Shown: positions 53,881 to 64,000 of the stretch, piece after piece | How positions within the stretch are numbered: position 1 is the first letter of the stretch | How the letters are laid out: the number at the start of each line of letters is the position of its first letter | Assembly (NCBI GenBank): GCA_012656075.1 | Contig: JAAKBF010000173.1 | Coordinates: 186,001 to 250,000, forward strand | DNA: 64,000 nt | Direction of reading: 5' to 3' | Origin: Phytophthora hibernalis | Lineage: Eukaryota; Oomycota; Peronosporomycetes; Peronosporales; Peronosporaceae | Translations under genes and position numbers: made by a program | Notes under the pieces: generated by a model | Database searches by the model: none | Told to the model about the DNA's origin: nothing | Seen by the model: the letters and a program-made list of their open reading frames with translations, nothing else

Positions 53881-56140
53881 TTACTCGCAAGCAAGCTTCG
53901 AGTCGAAACTGCTGAGTGTGATAGCGAAGGCCTGGAGGGCAAAGTGGAAAGCGGAAGTCCATGGTGAAGAGGTCCTTGCCGACACGACCAAACTGAAGCA
54001 CGACGGTCTCTTGGTCCTCGGGTGTCACGAGCTGGAAGTTCTTGACGGAGGCCATGGTCACGCGGCCGTTGAAGTTTAGTACATAGGCACAAACCTGGTC
54101 ATTCCAGCGTGGCGGCTTGTTGATGAGGTACGTGAGGTTCGTGTGGTCTTGCTCTTTGCACTTGTTGACCATCTCGTCGTCCTTGGTGAGTGGCCTCCAC
54201 ACCACGCGCGTGCCATCCTCACGCACTCGGGGAACGCAAACCTTCATTTTACGAGGCCCGCGGTGACCCAGAACATTGGCTGCATACATGGAAATGCCCA
54301 ACTCTTGACGAATACCTGCAGGGTTGCTTGTGATGGTCTGCTGGTCGGCATCTTTTGGGTTTGTCCCGTTATCGTAGATCGTGAACTCGGTTCCCAGGAA
54401 GTTGGCTCGCAGTTTGCCCACATAGTTATCGCTACCACGACGCAGCAAGTCTCCACGCTGTAGTGAGACCAAATAATTGCTTGTGCGGTTCTTCGGACGC
54501 TTCTTGGCTGTGAGCAAGAAGCGGTCGCCTTCCTTCATGTACAGACAGTACTCTGGGAACATCTTGTTCGCGCCAGACTTGTTGCGCTCAATGTAGCATT
54601 CGACTACATCGTAAGCCTTCGGAATGGGGCGCATAATGAAGGCACGCATGTCCGCAATATCGAGTTTCGGCTTCCGTGCGTTGGCAGCAGCAGCACGTCC
54701 TCGATCACCATCTCGTCCATTTGATGACGGATCGTACGAAGTAGCTGCGTTGCGATTGCGATCATCGTCGGAAGAAGCATCCGACGCCGATCTGGACTGC
54801 GATCGAGAGCGAGAGCGAGATCGCGACCGCGAGCGTGACCGAGAGTGTGAACGTCCTCGCGCGCTTCCCTGATGAATCAAAAATGACGATACCAAAGGGG
54901 TCACTACTTGTTCATCCGTTGAATTCGACCAAGCTGCTATCTTACATTGCGAGCGGAGCCACCTCGACCACCCGATCCTCCACGGCGGTCATCATCGTCG
55001 TCGTCGCGGCCGCGACTGTCATAAGAAAAGAAAAAACTTGTCAGACTTGACTGCAACTCGGAGGGTTTGGACGTTTTGCGTACCTTCCGGTCGATCCGCG
55101 TTTGGCACCCTTGGGCGGCGGATCATCATAATCCTTACCGCGGCGGGACCCACTACGCGCGCCTTTGGGCGTCCGTGAACGATCACGATCCGAGTCATCA
55201 CTGTCGTCTCGATCGCGGCCCCGACCACGGCTTCGCTCTCGATCACGATCTTGGTCACGAGAGTATCCGCGTTCTCCGCGGCCTCCACGATCACGGCTGC
55301 TACTTCCACGATCTCTGTCAAAGTCCCGATCGCGGTCACGCTCCCGGTCCCAGTCGCGAGAGCCGCCAGGTCGACTACCGGTAGGTCGTCGGGTATCATC
55401 ATCATCGTCGTCGTCACGACTGCGACGGGAATACGCTTGGCCACCAGCGCCGCCACGGCCATTGACATTCTGTCGAGACGATCCTGCTCGGCGCACCGTA
55501 GATCGACCACCGGGAGAGTCTTCATCCAGCTCATCGTCATCTCGCCCAAAGCGTCTACCAAAAACCAAACGTCAGACTCTCAAGTGGTGATAGCAACTGA
55601 GAGTAAACGTACGAGGGTCTTTCGTCCACATCCATCGACCGCGGGGCTGAATACTGTTTCGGTAACGAAGTCCGCACAACACCTGCGATCAACAATACAC
55701 ACAGCGTCAATTATCCATCAGATCAGATCACCCTCTTCCCTCGTCTCACCTCCGCCCATGCGTTCCTGCAGCTTCTTCTTCTGCAGTTCGCGCTGCTGTT
55801 GAATCACATTGGAACGCGCACCCGAAAGGTACTCGGCGCCTCCGATTTCTCCTTCCAAGTCGTCATCTTTGAGCGAATTCGGGTGTGCCGACACCGCTCC
55901 ACTCCCCGTTCGATGGTCGTCTAAAGTCAGCACCTCCACTGCATCGGACACGTCGTCGTCTCGCCCCTTCCGTCCTCTTCCACCTCTTGGAGCGTCATCA
56001 TCAAAGGACGACCCACTCATGAACATGCTGTCACCACTCTTGAACGCAGCGAAACCCCGACTAGCAGCCAGCGGGCGGAGTTCCCAAGCTCGCAACCGCC
56101 CACGTCCACCTATTCCCAGCTTTCGAGCCGTTACGGCCAC
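53881..56140 (-). CDS. Tubby-like protein with RS/RD-rich N-terminus
   Basis: Five exons, minus strand. Exon 1 runs 56140-55750 (MAVTARKLGIGG), with donor GTGAGAC. Short exon 2 lies at about 55680-55612. Exon 3, 55562-55083, is Asp/Arg-rich. Exon 4 lies near 55020-54945. Exon 5, from about 54872, starts with an Arg-Ser run. The Tub domain (about 54650-53881) shows MFPEYCLYM, KMKVCVPRV, KPPRWND, YVLNFNGRVTMASVKNFQ, then VLQFGRVGKDLFTMDFRFPLCP and FDSKLACE at the C-terminus. Tubby domains bind phosphoinositides and guide membrane cargo, including ciliary cargo. A one-base frame break near 53941 separates the last 15 residues; in so conserved a gene a sequencing error is likely. The true stop is TAA at 53883-53881. 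Confidence 0.9.
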
Positions 56141-56268
56141 TTCAACTTGCCTTTATTCCAAACGACAGGTTCCTCCATCTAAGCTATAAGACAGGTATAT
56201 GGCATACTCAAGGTTTTCAAAACCGGTGGAAGTCATAAATCAAAAACAGTTTTTAGGAAGCCCAAGTG

Positions 56269-57913
56269 ATGTACTCCCGAGAGAAGCTGGAGAAGCTGCT
56301 GCGCCAGGCCAAGGTGACGACGCAGAGCATCCAGAAGGTCTCCCAATGGATGCTGAGCCACCGCCAGCACCTGCCGGAGATGGTGGGCGTGTGGCGCGAC
56401 CTGCTGCGCGAGGGACAGGCCGAGCACCAGATCGTGTACCTGTACATCGCCAACGACGCTATGCAAGTGGGCGTGCGCAGCCGGACGCCACATCGCCGCA
56501 GCTTTTGAAGAGACGCTCGTAGATGTGGTGCAGATGGTCATGCGCAGTGGGGAGGAGAAGGTCAAGCGCTGTGCTATCAAGATCGTGGGGATCTGAAGGA
56601 GCGAGCCGTCGTGACGCCCACGCTACTCGCCATGCTCGAGAACGTGTGTGCGGGCAAACCGGCAATGTATGACAGTTGTAGAATGTACTAGTGGAAAGAG
56701 CAGAGGATTCTAATGCTGCAGTGTGCTTTTCGTGCAGTGAGAACGTCCCTGTGGCCGCCGGGAAGGCCGAAGAGGACAGGATGAAGCTGCTGAGGAGATG
56801 ACGACCGACGCGGCGGTGGAACGCATGCTTGAAGACATGCCGGAGGTGGTGGAGTCGGCTGCAACGACGCAGCTGGCCGCGCACCTCCAGGATTTGGTGA
56901 ACGCCACTATTAGCGCAGACATGCTGAGTGACAGGATGTTCCAGTTGAAGTCGAGCATTAGTGTTTTTCATCACGCGTGTGCGGAGCAGGACGAGGAGGT
57001 GGTGGAGGTGGAAGTACGGACGGAAGGACGTTCCCCGCTCTGGGCGACATCGCATGGAGCAAGATGGACCAGCAGGTGTACGACTTGGACATTGAAAACA
57101 GTTGCGGACACGTCGAGCAGTATCGGAAGAACTTGACGGACCAAGCGACGAAACGGGAGTCGCTGATCCAGGAACTGCGTGCTCTAGAGAACACGGACTT
57201 GTTCGCCTTCCCTTCTGGTACAGCAACGGAAGAGGAGGCTGGCCAACAGGAGCGAGCGCTGGAGAGACTCTACGGCGTGGCCTGCGAGGCCGAAGCACAG
57301 GAGATGAAGCAGTTGGAGGAACAACGCGCCGAGTACCGTGCACGACAGGCGTCAATGGCCGCTTCTGCCTCGGATCCGTTGTACTCTAGTCACCAACCGA
57401 CGGAGGATTCCTATCGGCCAATCACCCCGACTTCGTCGAACCGTGGTCGAAGCGACAGTGGAAACAGTCGCCTGGGCTATCGCAGGTCTACTTACGAGTA
57501 CGATCAACCGCAACGATCGTCACCTCGCTTCGCCGCCACAGCAGCGCTTCGGCGGTCACGGAGCATGGTTTCGTCGACGATCGATACAATGATCACAACG
57601 GATACGGGCAGAGCAACGACCGATACGGCATGGACTCGCCTTCCACCAGCAAGCGGCCAAAGTTGCACCACTCGCACAGCATGGAGTCGCAGAACGTACA
57701 GTGGCAAGAAGCCTCTCGTTACTCGCCACCTCGAGGGGGATTCCGCCGAACCCGTACGCTGCAGTGGAAAGGGAGCAATCACCTCGATACAACCGCTATT
57801 CGCCGAGGGACCACTACCAAGCACCGCCGCCGCAGCAGCCGCGCCGCCGCACTCGATGGGACTCGATGCCTGAGGAGCGCTACAACAACCACTACGATGA
57901 CAGGCGATGGTGA
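56269..57913 (+). CDS. CID-domain protein (RPRD/Rtt103-like)
   Basis: It binds the phosphorylated C-terminal tail of RNA polymerase II and acts in transcription termination or 3' processing. From ATG 56269 the CID domain reads YSREKLEKLLRQAKVTTQSI, HRQHLPEMVGVW, then HQIVYLYIAND, continuing in the next frame with AFEETLVDVV and EEKVKRCAIKIVGI. A likely intron ends in CTTTTCGTGCAG near 56738. The second exon encodes helical and coiled-coil parts (QYRKNLTDQATKRESLIQEL) and a Ser/Pro/Tyr/Arg-rich tail ending YNNHYDDRRW at 57913. Several one-base frame breaks occur (about 56490, 56596, 57000, 57560, 57740). Family call is firm, exact member not. Confidence 0.8.
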
Positions 57914-58343
57914 CTCGGCCATTGCACTCGCATCGTCCTTCCTAACAATATTATTATTATCAGTATTGCCGCCATGCCGGCAAGCGCTGCGTAGCGCAAC
58001 ATGTAGTAGCAAAAACAACAAAGCTGAAGCTTTACCTTGTAGGCTACGCCGCTGCTTCGCCCGCTAGTGCAATACTCCTTTGGTATTAGGTTGGAAAGAG
58101 ACGATGCTCCATCGCATCAGGACACTCAGCATCCGACACGAAGAATCAAGAAAAAGGCGACTGCCTTTCAGGTGAGCTAGAGTCCTAATCAAAACATATA
58201 TTTTCGTTGCTGCAATTGATACGTGCCGACTTGGACGAAGTCAATCAAAATTCTTCTTAGTCTCCTCTGCGAGCCCAACTCTGCAAGCACCATGGCAATA
58301 GAATAACTTGGCCGTGCCACCTTCGTTGCAGCAGCAAACCTCG
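57914..58343. other. Intergenic region between convergent genes
   Basis: Non-coding, with an ATTATTATTATCAG run near 57950. It holds the shared 3' ends of the CID gene and the zinc-finger gene. Nothing else recognised. Confidence 0.4.
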
Positions 58344-59458
58344 CTACAGTTCCACGATATCCCCTCCACCTCCACTAATTCCTGTCGAGGTGGCGGAAGA
58401 GCTGTACGAAGTGGCATCGACCGTGCCAGCATTGGCTGGCCTTTCCCGAGCTCCCTGAGATGGACAACAGGTCGTCCGAAGTAAAATGATCCTGTGTTTT
58501 GGGCTGCACAGGAATCTCCTTCTGCGATAAAGCCTGATCATCGCCGTCCAAAGATTCACGTGTCCGATTTTCCGCTTCCATCGGCTGTTCAGTCACCGAA
58601 CGTTTCTCCTCAGCTTTCGACTTCAATATCCGCTCCTCGACGTGGCCAGCGTCAAGTTTTTCCTCCGTTTCGTCGCCAGATACTTCGCTGTCGTCCAGCT
58701 GTTGAGAGAGTTCGCTAGCTTCACTGATGGTTGAGGAATGACGAGGAGAGTTCACAACACCTTGGCCCGCAGCAATCAGGCGACCAACAGGCGCCTCTCG
58801 AGCTTCCTCTTGACGGCGTGAGGCCTCACTCTCCTCCTGCCCACCACGCTTTCCTCCAAAGAATCCCATGAACGAGCTCGAGATGGACGACGCAAGACGT
58901 GTCATGTGAAAGTTCGTCACTTCCCCAACCGATGGCGATGCAAAATACGTGTGGCAAGCGCCGCAACGCAGACATGCAGTGGCCGGTGGCACGTAGCACA
59001 CCACGAAGCACCCAGGACACTTGACGTGGATGTTCATTCCCATATCTCGCGCAATAAAGTTCGTGCTGTCCCGCAGATCGGAGCTGATCTTGTCCAGAGT
59101 AGACCGGATAGTGTAGTCGCACTGCACACACGTGAGGTTTCCTCCGTCGTTCAGAAAGCCGCAGCGCGAGCAGAAAATTTGAGCCGGCGCTGCCGTAGTC
59201 ACCAGCGAATAAAACGGAAGGTGGCAGTCCGAGCACTCCTTCCCTGCTCGTCGGTTCATGGTCCCGCAGCCGCCGCATTTCCAAGTACCATCAGCCTGTA
59301 CGTCATGAGTCGGGGGCTTCATCTCCGCCCTGTAGACCCAAAATAATTATTTTTTAAAGGAAATATGCTTTAAAAGCCTTTATAGACAGTACCCACCCGC
59401 ACATTCCGCAGGAAGAGACGTCGGGGCATTCAGGAAGGTGCTGAAGGCAGCCACACAT
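58344..59458 (-). CDS. Zinc-finger protein (RanBP2-type and LSD1-like fingers)
   Basis: A likely first exon at 59458-59397 (MCGCLQHLPECPDV) is joined by an intron of about 66 nt (GTGGGTACTG...GTCTACAG) to the main exon from 59330. The main exon encodes a RanBP2-type finger (GTWKCGGCGTMNRRAGKECS, then DC), a second CxxC...CxxC pair (FCSRCGFLNDGGNLTCVQCD) and an LSD1-like pair (CPGCFVVCY, then CLRCGACHTYF). A Ser/Glu-rich tail follows. Such fingers bind ubiquitin, RNA or proteins. The final 25-30 residues differ by frame (stop near 58375 or 58344), so the C-terminus is uncertain. Confidence 0.7.
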
Positions 59459-59896
59459 GACATTCTCGTCAGGACGGTAATGTAACAATCACGCTAGCAT
59501 CCTATTGTAATAGTTCATGTACGCACCACGTGACGCAGGCCACCTGAATGCCCTTCCCACCCGCCACCGTCTTGTGTTCAAAAGGCCTGCAGTTAAGAAC
59601 CACCGTATCAACATCAATACTTCACCTATAACAGCCAAACTTTCACAATAGCATCTCCATATCAACTGCAAACAACACACGTACACACACTGGCTGCTCT
59701 CCATCGTCGAAGGGCTACAGGAAGGTGACAAGCAGCGAGTAACCCTCGGTCTTCTTCTTTGGTCTGAGTTGATAATTTGACAATTCGCGACATTTTTAGT
59801 ACATGGCTACATGTCACTATTGGAAGGTTCCTTTAGTGACTGCAACAGCCACTTCAACAAACAGTACGATAGCGACCTTTTAGTGCCGGGTCCACT
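59459..59896. other. Intergenic region between divergent genes
   Basis: Non-coding; short frames here look like shadows. It probably holds both promoters. No repeat or RNA gene seen. Confidence 0.4.
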
Positions 59897-62800
59897 ATGC
59901 CGCCCAAGAAGCTGCCGTCAAGTTGACGTCCCAAGGCTCCAAGCTGAATCCGCCATTAACTGATCGCACTTATCGTCAGCCATTGCCTGCCCCAATTTTA
60001 CCGCCCAACGACTCGATCCCGTCGCTCTGGACGCCTAATGAGCTTCCGACGGAGGTTTTCCCAGAGTGGACGGACCCTGCAGCTCTGCGTACGGCTAATT
60101 CGTTGATTTTAGTTGTGATTTAAGTGTTTATACTCATTAATTGTTCTAATTGGTAGCAACTGAACATTGGGGCACTACAGAAGAACCCTATGAAGATCCT
60201 TTGGTTCCTGAAAACTTGATCGTTCCACATGAGGTTCGTGTTGAGTTTCTATCGGAAGGTTTGAGTGACTTAATTATTGGTTTTACAGGTGAAAGCTAGA
60301 GATGTCATGTGGAAGCGTCCAAGCCAGTTCCTACCTGTCATTGTAGATAGTCCGGTGGTTCCTGTGACTCCGCCGATTTCCGAGGTGAAAGCTGCTGGTG
60401 GCAAGAAAGGAGCCCCTGCTGCCAAGAAAGGGGAACCAGAGCCGAAAAAGTTGCCCCGCTAAGCATGCACATGTATGGATGCAGATTAGTGGTTTTCTGA
60501 TACTTTTAGTGCTCATAGTTTGTTGTGGGTGTGTTTTGTAGGTTTTCCTCCCAAAGGCACGAGAGAAAGAGTTTGCGGCGGATCACCATGATCAGGCGTG
60601 GCATATTCCTCGGGATTTCCAGCGACGATGGAGTGCAGAACAAATGGATACGCTGCAGGCGTGGACAAAAGAAGAGGAGCGCATTGAACGTGAACAACAA
60701 AATCGCGAGCGTGTGTACATGGGGTTTGAAGATGCTATCGGGTACATCGTCAATGAACGCCCTCGAGATCTCCTGGCAGAAGTGGACTTTGATGCAGACG
60801 ATTTAGTGGACGATGGTGAAGATGAGGACGAAGTCCTTTCGCCAGGTATGGATGTGAGCAACGCTACGTCGCCGTGGGGTATTGTGCCTCCTCCAAGAAT
60901 TGAGGTCGCCCCGAACTCGGTATACAAGCCTGAAATTCCTCACGGAGAGATTATCCATGCTAACATGGCATCGTATTTCCGAGTTGTGGAGCAACTTTAC
61001 AGTTCGAGCGATGAGACGAGCGACGAAGTGGGCCATCCGACTCCTTTTTGTGGCAAGCGATCTACCCCAAGACAGCACAGGCCACCCGGTGTATAATCCC
61101 GGTGGTAAATACAGCGTGAAGCTGTTCGTCTTCGGACAGTGGCGCCGAATCGATGTTGATGACAAGCTACCGCTGGACGCCGATGGACATATCGTCTATC
61201 TGTCAAGCTCCGTAAAAGTGAGATCTGGCCGTCATTGCTGGTGAAGGCGCTCTGTAAAGTGATGTATTGGCTGCATCCAAATTCAACGGAAGGCGAAAGA
61301 GCGCCTGGAAACAGCACCGAAATCATGTGCCAAAATGTGGTTCAGATCGTGCTAGCACTTACCAGTTGGAAAGTATCTCGATGGGAGCCACAGAGCTGTG
61401 AGAGTTTCAGTGAAAATATTTTTCATCAACTGCACCAGGTAAGCATATGCGGTTTGGCGTGGGCTTTTGTTAACGTTAGCTGGTATTGACTTTTTGTACG
61501 AATTGCTAGTTTGTACCAACCTCTCCGGAGCCTGAGCAAACTGAAGAACCCAACGAGACATCGCTCGAAAGCGAGACAGTCGCTGACGGTACAGCTGAAA
61601 ATCCACCCGCTGTAGCTGAAATTATGGACATACCAGCTACTGCAAGCTCACCTAAGGTATGTCAATATGATGCTGTGAGTATCTAACAACTATCACACAC
61701 TAACTTTTCCGTAGCCTCGGGTGATTATATGCAATGCAGGAGACAATAGAGTCGCCAACTTGATTTTTGGTGAAGCTGTCTTGGTGACTGGCGTTGTAGG
61801 CGACATTGGAAACACTACATTTAAGGTAGTTCAACAAGGCAACCCAGCGATAATTTCTGAAGAACTGGCCGGCATTAACGAACTGGTGTTCCTGCTAATT
61901 CACCCAGTACTGCAATATTCCGATACCTTTGCTCGCGCTTGGGTCCCAAATCCTGAGCCACCCCTCGAAGGTGTCGAAGATTCGCATGCAGCGCTCGTGC
62001 CATTTGAAACTCCTCGTGTGCAATTTATGGTGATGACAATGCCTGATCTGGTATCGGGGCAACCTTCTGGAGACAGCTCTAATGATACTCCTCGCAGTGC
62101 TCAAGCTCTTATCAATCTTGTTGCCACTCTAACACCAGTCCAGCCACCGGAGAAACCTGTTCAAAATGTTGATAGCTTGGGAAAGTCATCAGAACTCATG
62201 GCCACCCACCTCGGTGTTGATCCCAACGGCAGCGTGGTTCTGATTGAGGAAGTGGAAAAGAAAAAACCCTCGGGATCCTTTTTACCTTCAGTTGTGACTC
62301 TAAACTCGATACTCTCGGGATACATCAGCTTTCCGCCAGAGGATAAAGGTTGCATTGTGTATCGCGTTTATCCACAAAAGACGTTGCGATACGGCTACAG
62401 CATGCAAGTTGAATCCGATCACAAGGTAACATTCCAGGATGCTCCATCGTACTGGCGCAGTCTGAGTAACCTTCATGTCACCGAATGCGATGGAACGTAT
62501 CCAGTCATGTTGCCTGGAACTTGGAATATCCTGTTCAAACAGAGTTTCGAGCTCAACCCACCCACAGAGAAAGAAGGAGCCAACTCTGTTTCTTCACCCG
62601 AACTGAGAATTGACCTTCATCTCTCCGAGGGGTTGCTTGCGAGCTCTACACATATATCAATTGTGAATAATGCTACGGGTGAGGTCAAGAATGTAAGCAC
62701 CCTTTGCTCCAAGGTCACGCTCTCAGCTGATTTAACCTCGGTCAACACCCCTACTGCTTAGTCGACTGCGCTCCAGGTAGCTTCCAAGTCCGTGAAGGTA

Positions 62801-63906
62801 AATGGAAACTCACCGTGGCTAGTGATTGGGATTTCGCCAAGTCGACGACGCATCAGATGAAAATGACCCACTTTGAAGGAACGTTCGAACCTAACAAGCC
62901 ACTGCTGTGTTTCCGAGACGTTGTGATAGCGCCAAAACACTCCGTTTGGACTAGTTTTCAACTTCAGCTTCTGAGTGACGAAACCGTTGTAAATGATCTC
63001 GCTGCGAAGCTGGAGGTCTTTGATTTTGGTGCGGTACAGCACCCACGGATCGGAGAGATTAGTTCCAAGGGGGATGTTCGCTTGCTTCAACTTCCGTTAA
63101 TCACTGCAACGGATAATGCTCAGCCACCAGCAGATGATAAACGCGGGTACATCATTCAAGGCAGCATCGATAGACGTACCTGTGTTGTGCCGGATATTTT
63201 GCAATCGCTACGTCCATTCCGCAGTAACTCAAACCGCTCTCCTCCCAAGGAAAGCACAACAACGTCCGTGGACGAAAACGTACCTTCTGAAACTCCGCTA
63301 TCGGGAAACTCTGATTTGCTGCCACCTCGTAAACCCCCAAGTGACATCAAGTGGCGACTCAGTTGTTGGAGTACGGAGGAGGTAAAATTACAGGAAGACA
63401 ACACAAAAGAGCTCCAGTACGATGCAATTCGGGCGTCGTGGGCAGAAAAAGCTGTGGACCGCAATACGAATGGAGCAGTATCACGTTTGCTATATCTAGG
63501 CAAATTGGACGAAGCAGAGGCGAGGATGAAGCAAGACAACATGACAGAAGAGCAAATAGCAAAAGTTAAAAGCCGCTTCGAGTGGGTTCAAGCAGTCAAG
63601 ACAAAGGTCGCATCCAAGACAAATGCTGGAGATGGTGAATCCTATCTGGAGAAAGTTGACTCTGGGGATGAAATGCTGCTGTCCGATGACCAACTCGCTG
63701 AAAGCCAGCGCGTTTTGTTTGAACGGATCGGTATAGTTCAAGCAGATAAGGAGCAACGTCGTGTAGCTCGGGCACTAGCCAAAGAGGAGCGTGCAAAAGA
63801 GCTGAAAAGCATGATTCGATCCGTGATCGAAAAGCGAGCAACCTCACTCAAGAAACAGCACGAGCTGAAACGAGAGCTGTTAGCACTGCAGACTCAGTCG
63901 GCCTAG
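59897..63906 (+). CDS. Androglobin-like protein with calpain-like domain
   Basis: A multi-exon plus gene. Start ATG 59897 (MPPKKLPSS); introns near 60097-60157, 60233-60288, 61438-61510, 61657-61713 and 62693-62759. The N-half contains a calpain-like domain: LWQAIYPK, then GHPVYNPGGKYSVKLFVFG, QWRRIDVDDKLP and LLVKALCKVMYWLHP. Catalytic residues are not evident, so it is likely non-proteolytic. Middle and C-terminal parts (61721-62761 and 62815-63906) have beta-rich segments and end with DIKWRLSCWSTEEVKLQEDN and YDAIRASWAEKAVDRN, then a coiled coil. This order resembles androglobin, a protein linked to flagella and sperm in animals, but I see no globin domain. Frame breaks at about 59925, 60461, 61045 and 61065 are probably errors or missed introns. 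Confidence 0.6.
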
Positions 63907-64000
63907 TCATTGAGACAGACTGACAATAAACTCAAGATCTCTGATCTGAACATTCATCTGTGAGCTTCGTTATTTCATCAACGACCTCCCCAATTTTAAT
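63907..64000. other. 3' flank of the androglobin-like gene
   Basis: Short AT-rich sequence after the TAG at 63904-63906, including ACAATAAACTC at 63921, which may act as a poly-A signal (AATAAA). Confidence 0.4.

Noticed and set aside
56459..57355. 298-aa minus frame over the CID gene
   Set aside because: The plus strand carries recognisable CID motifs and coiled coil. The minus frame is Pro/His/Arg-rich shadow.
59489..59731. 80-aa minus frame upstream of the zinc-finger gene
   Set aside because: Cys/Trp-rich, no motif, and placed in the intergenic promoter region; probably chance.

Overview
The window looks like oomycete nuclear DNA, most likely Phytophthora or a close relative. The clearest sign is a cluster of Crinkler (CRN) effector genes with the LFLAK and HVLV-type N-terminal motifs. 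Short GT..AG introns, oomycete-type initiator sequences (CTCATTC) just upstream of the CRN start codons, and a dense load of Ty3/gypsy and Ngaro-type retroelements agree with this. All calls come from reading the sequence and its translations by eye; no database search was run.

Layout. 1-6.2 kb: transposon debris, a 285-bp PIF/Harbinger-like MITE, a broken multi-pass membrane protein gene (minus strand) and a broken plus-strand gene. 6.2-15.1 kb: a decayed minus-strand Ty3/gypsy element (element E) with integrase, RNase H, RT, protease, a repeat-rich linker and gag. 15.1-35.7 kb: a second minus-strand, chromodomain-bearing Ty3/gypsy element (element A) that cuts off element E's gag. Its 5' LTR and primer-binding site lie at 34.9-35.7 kb. 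Its 3' LTR, near 15.1-21.8 kb, is split by a 5.5-kb Ngaro-type tyrosine-recombinase retroelement. A plus-strand (antisense) gene sits between its integrase and 3' LTR. 35.7-38.3 kb: repeat fragments, an inverted LTR fragment and a 192-bp MITE with TA duplications.

38.4-53.6 kb: the effector island. Two CRN genes (38.4 and 44.3 kb) have different N-termini but near-identical bodies, carried on a 3.2-kb duplication that starts at the HVLV junction. The body is a P-loop NTPase followed by a PD-(D/E)XK-like nuclease. Two more CRN copies (49.3 kb plus, 51.6 kb minus) lie in the arms of a 2.8-kb inverted repeat. Each CRN copy is accompanied by a gene for an unusual protein made of RSGYG-containing repeats, followed by an EF-hand-like tail. 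A coiled-coil gene and a truncated acidic gene lie between the first two CRN copies.

53.8-64 kb: gene-rich core sequence. It holds a Tubby-domain gene with an RS/RD-rich N-terminus, a CID-domain (RNA polymerase II CTD-interacting) gene, a gene with RanBP2/LSD1-like zinc fingers, and a long androglobin-like gene (calpain-like N-half, no globin seen).

Frame quality. Conserved core genes here carry one-base frame breaks, and near-identical repeats differ mostly in homopolymer length. Many frameshifts may therefore be base-calling errors, and pseudogene calls should be read with that in mind.
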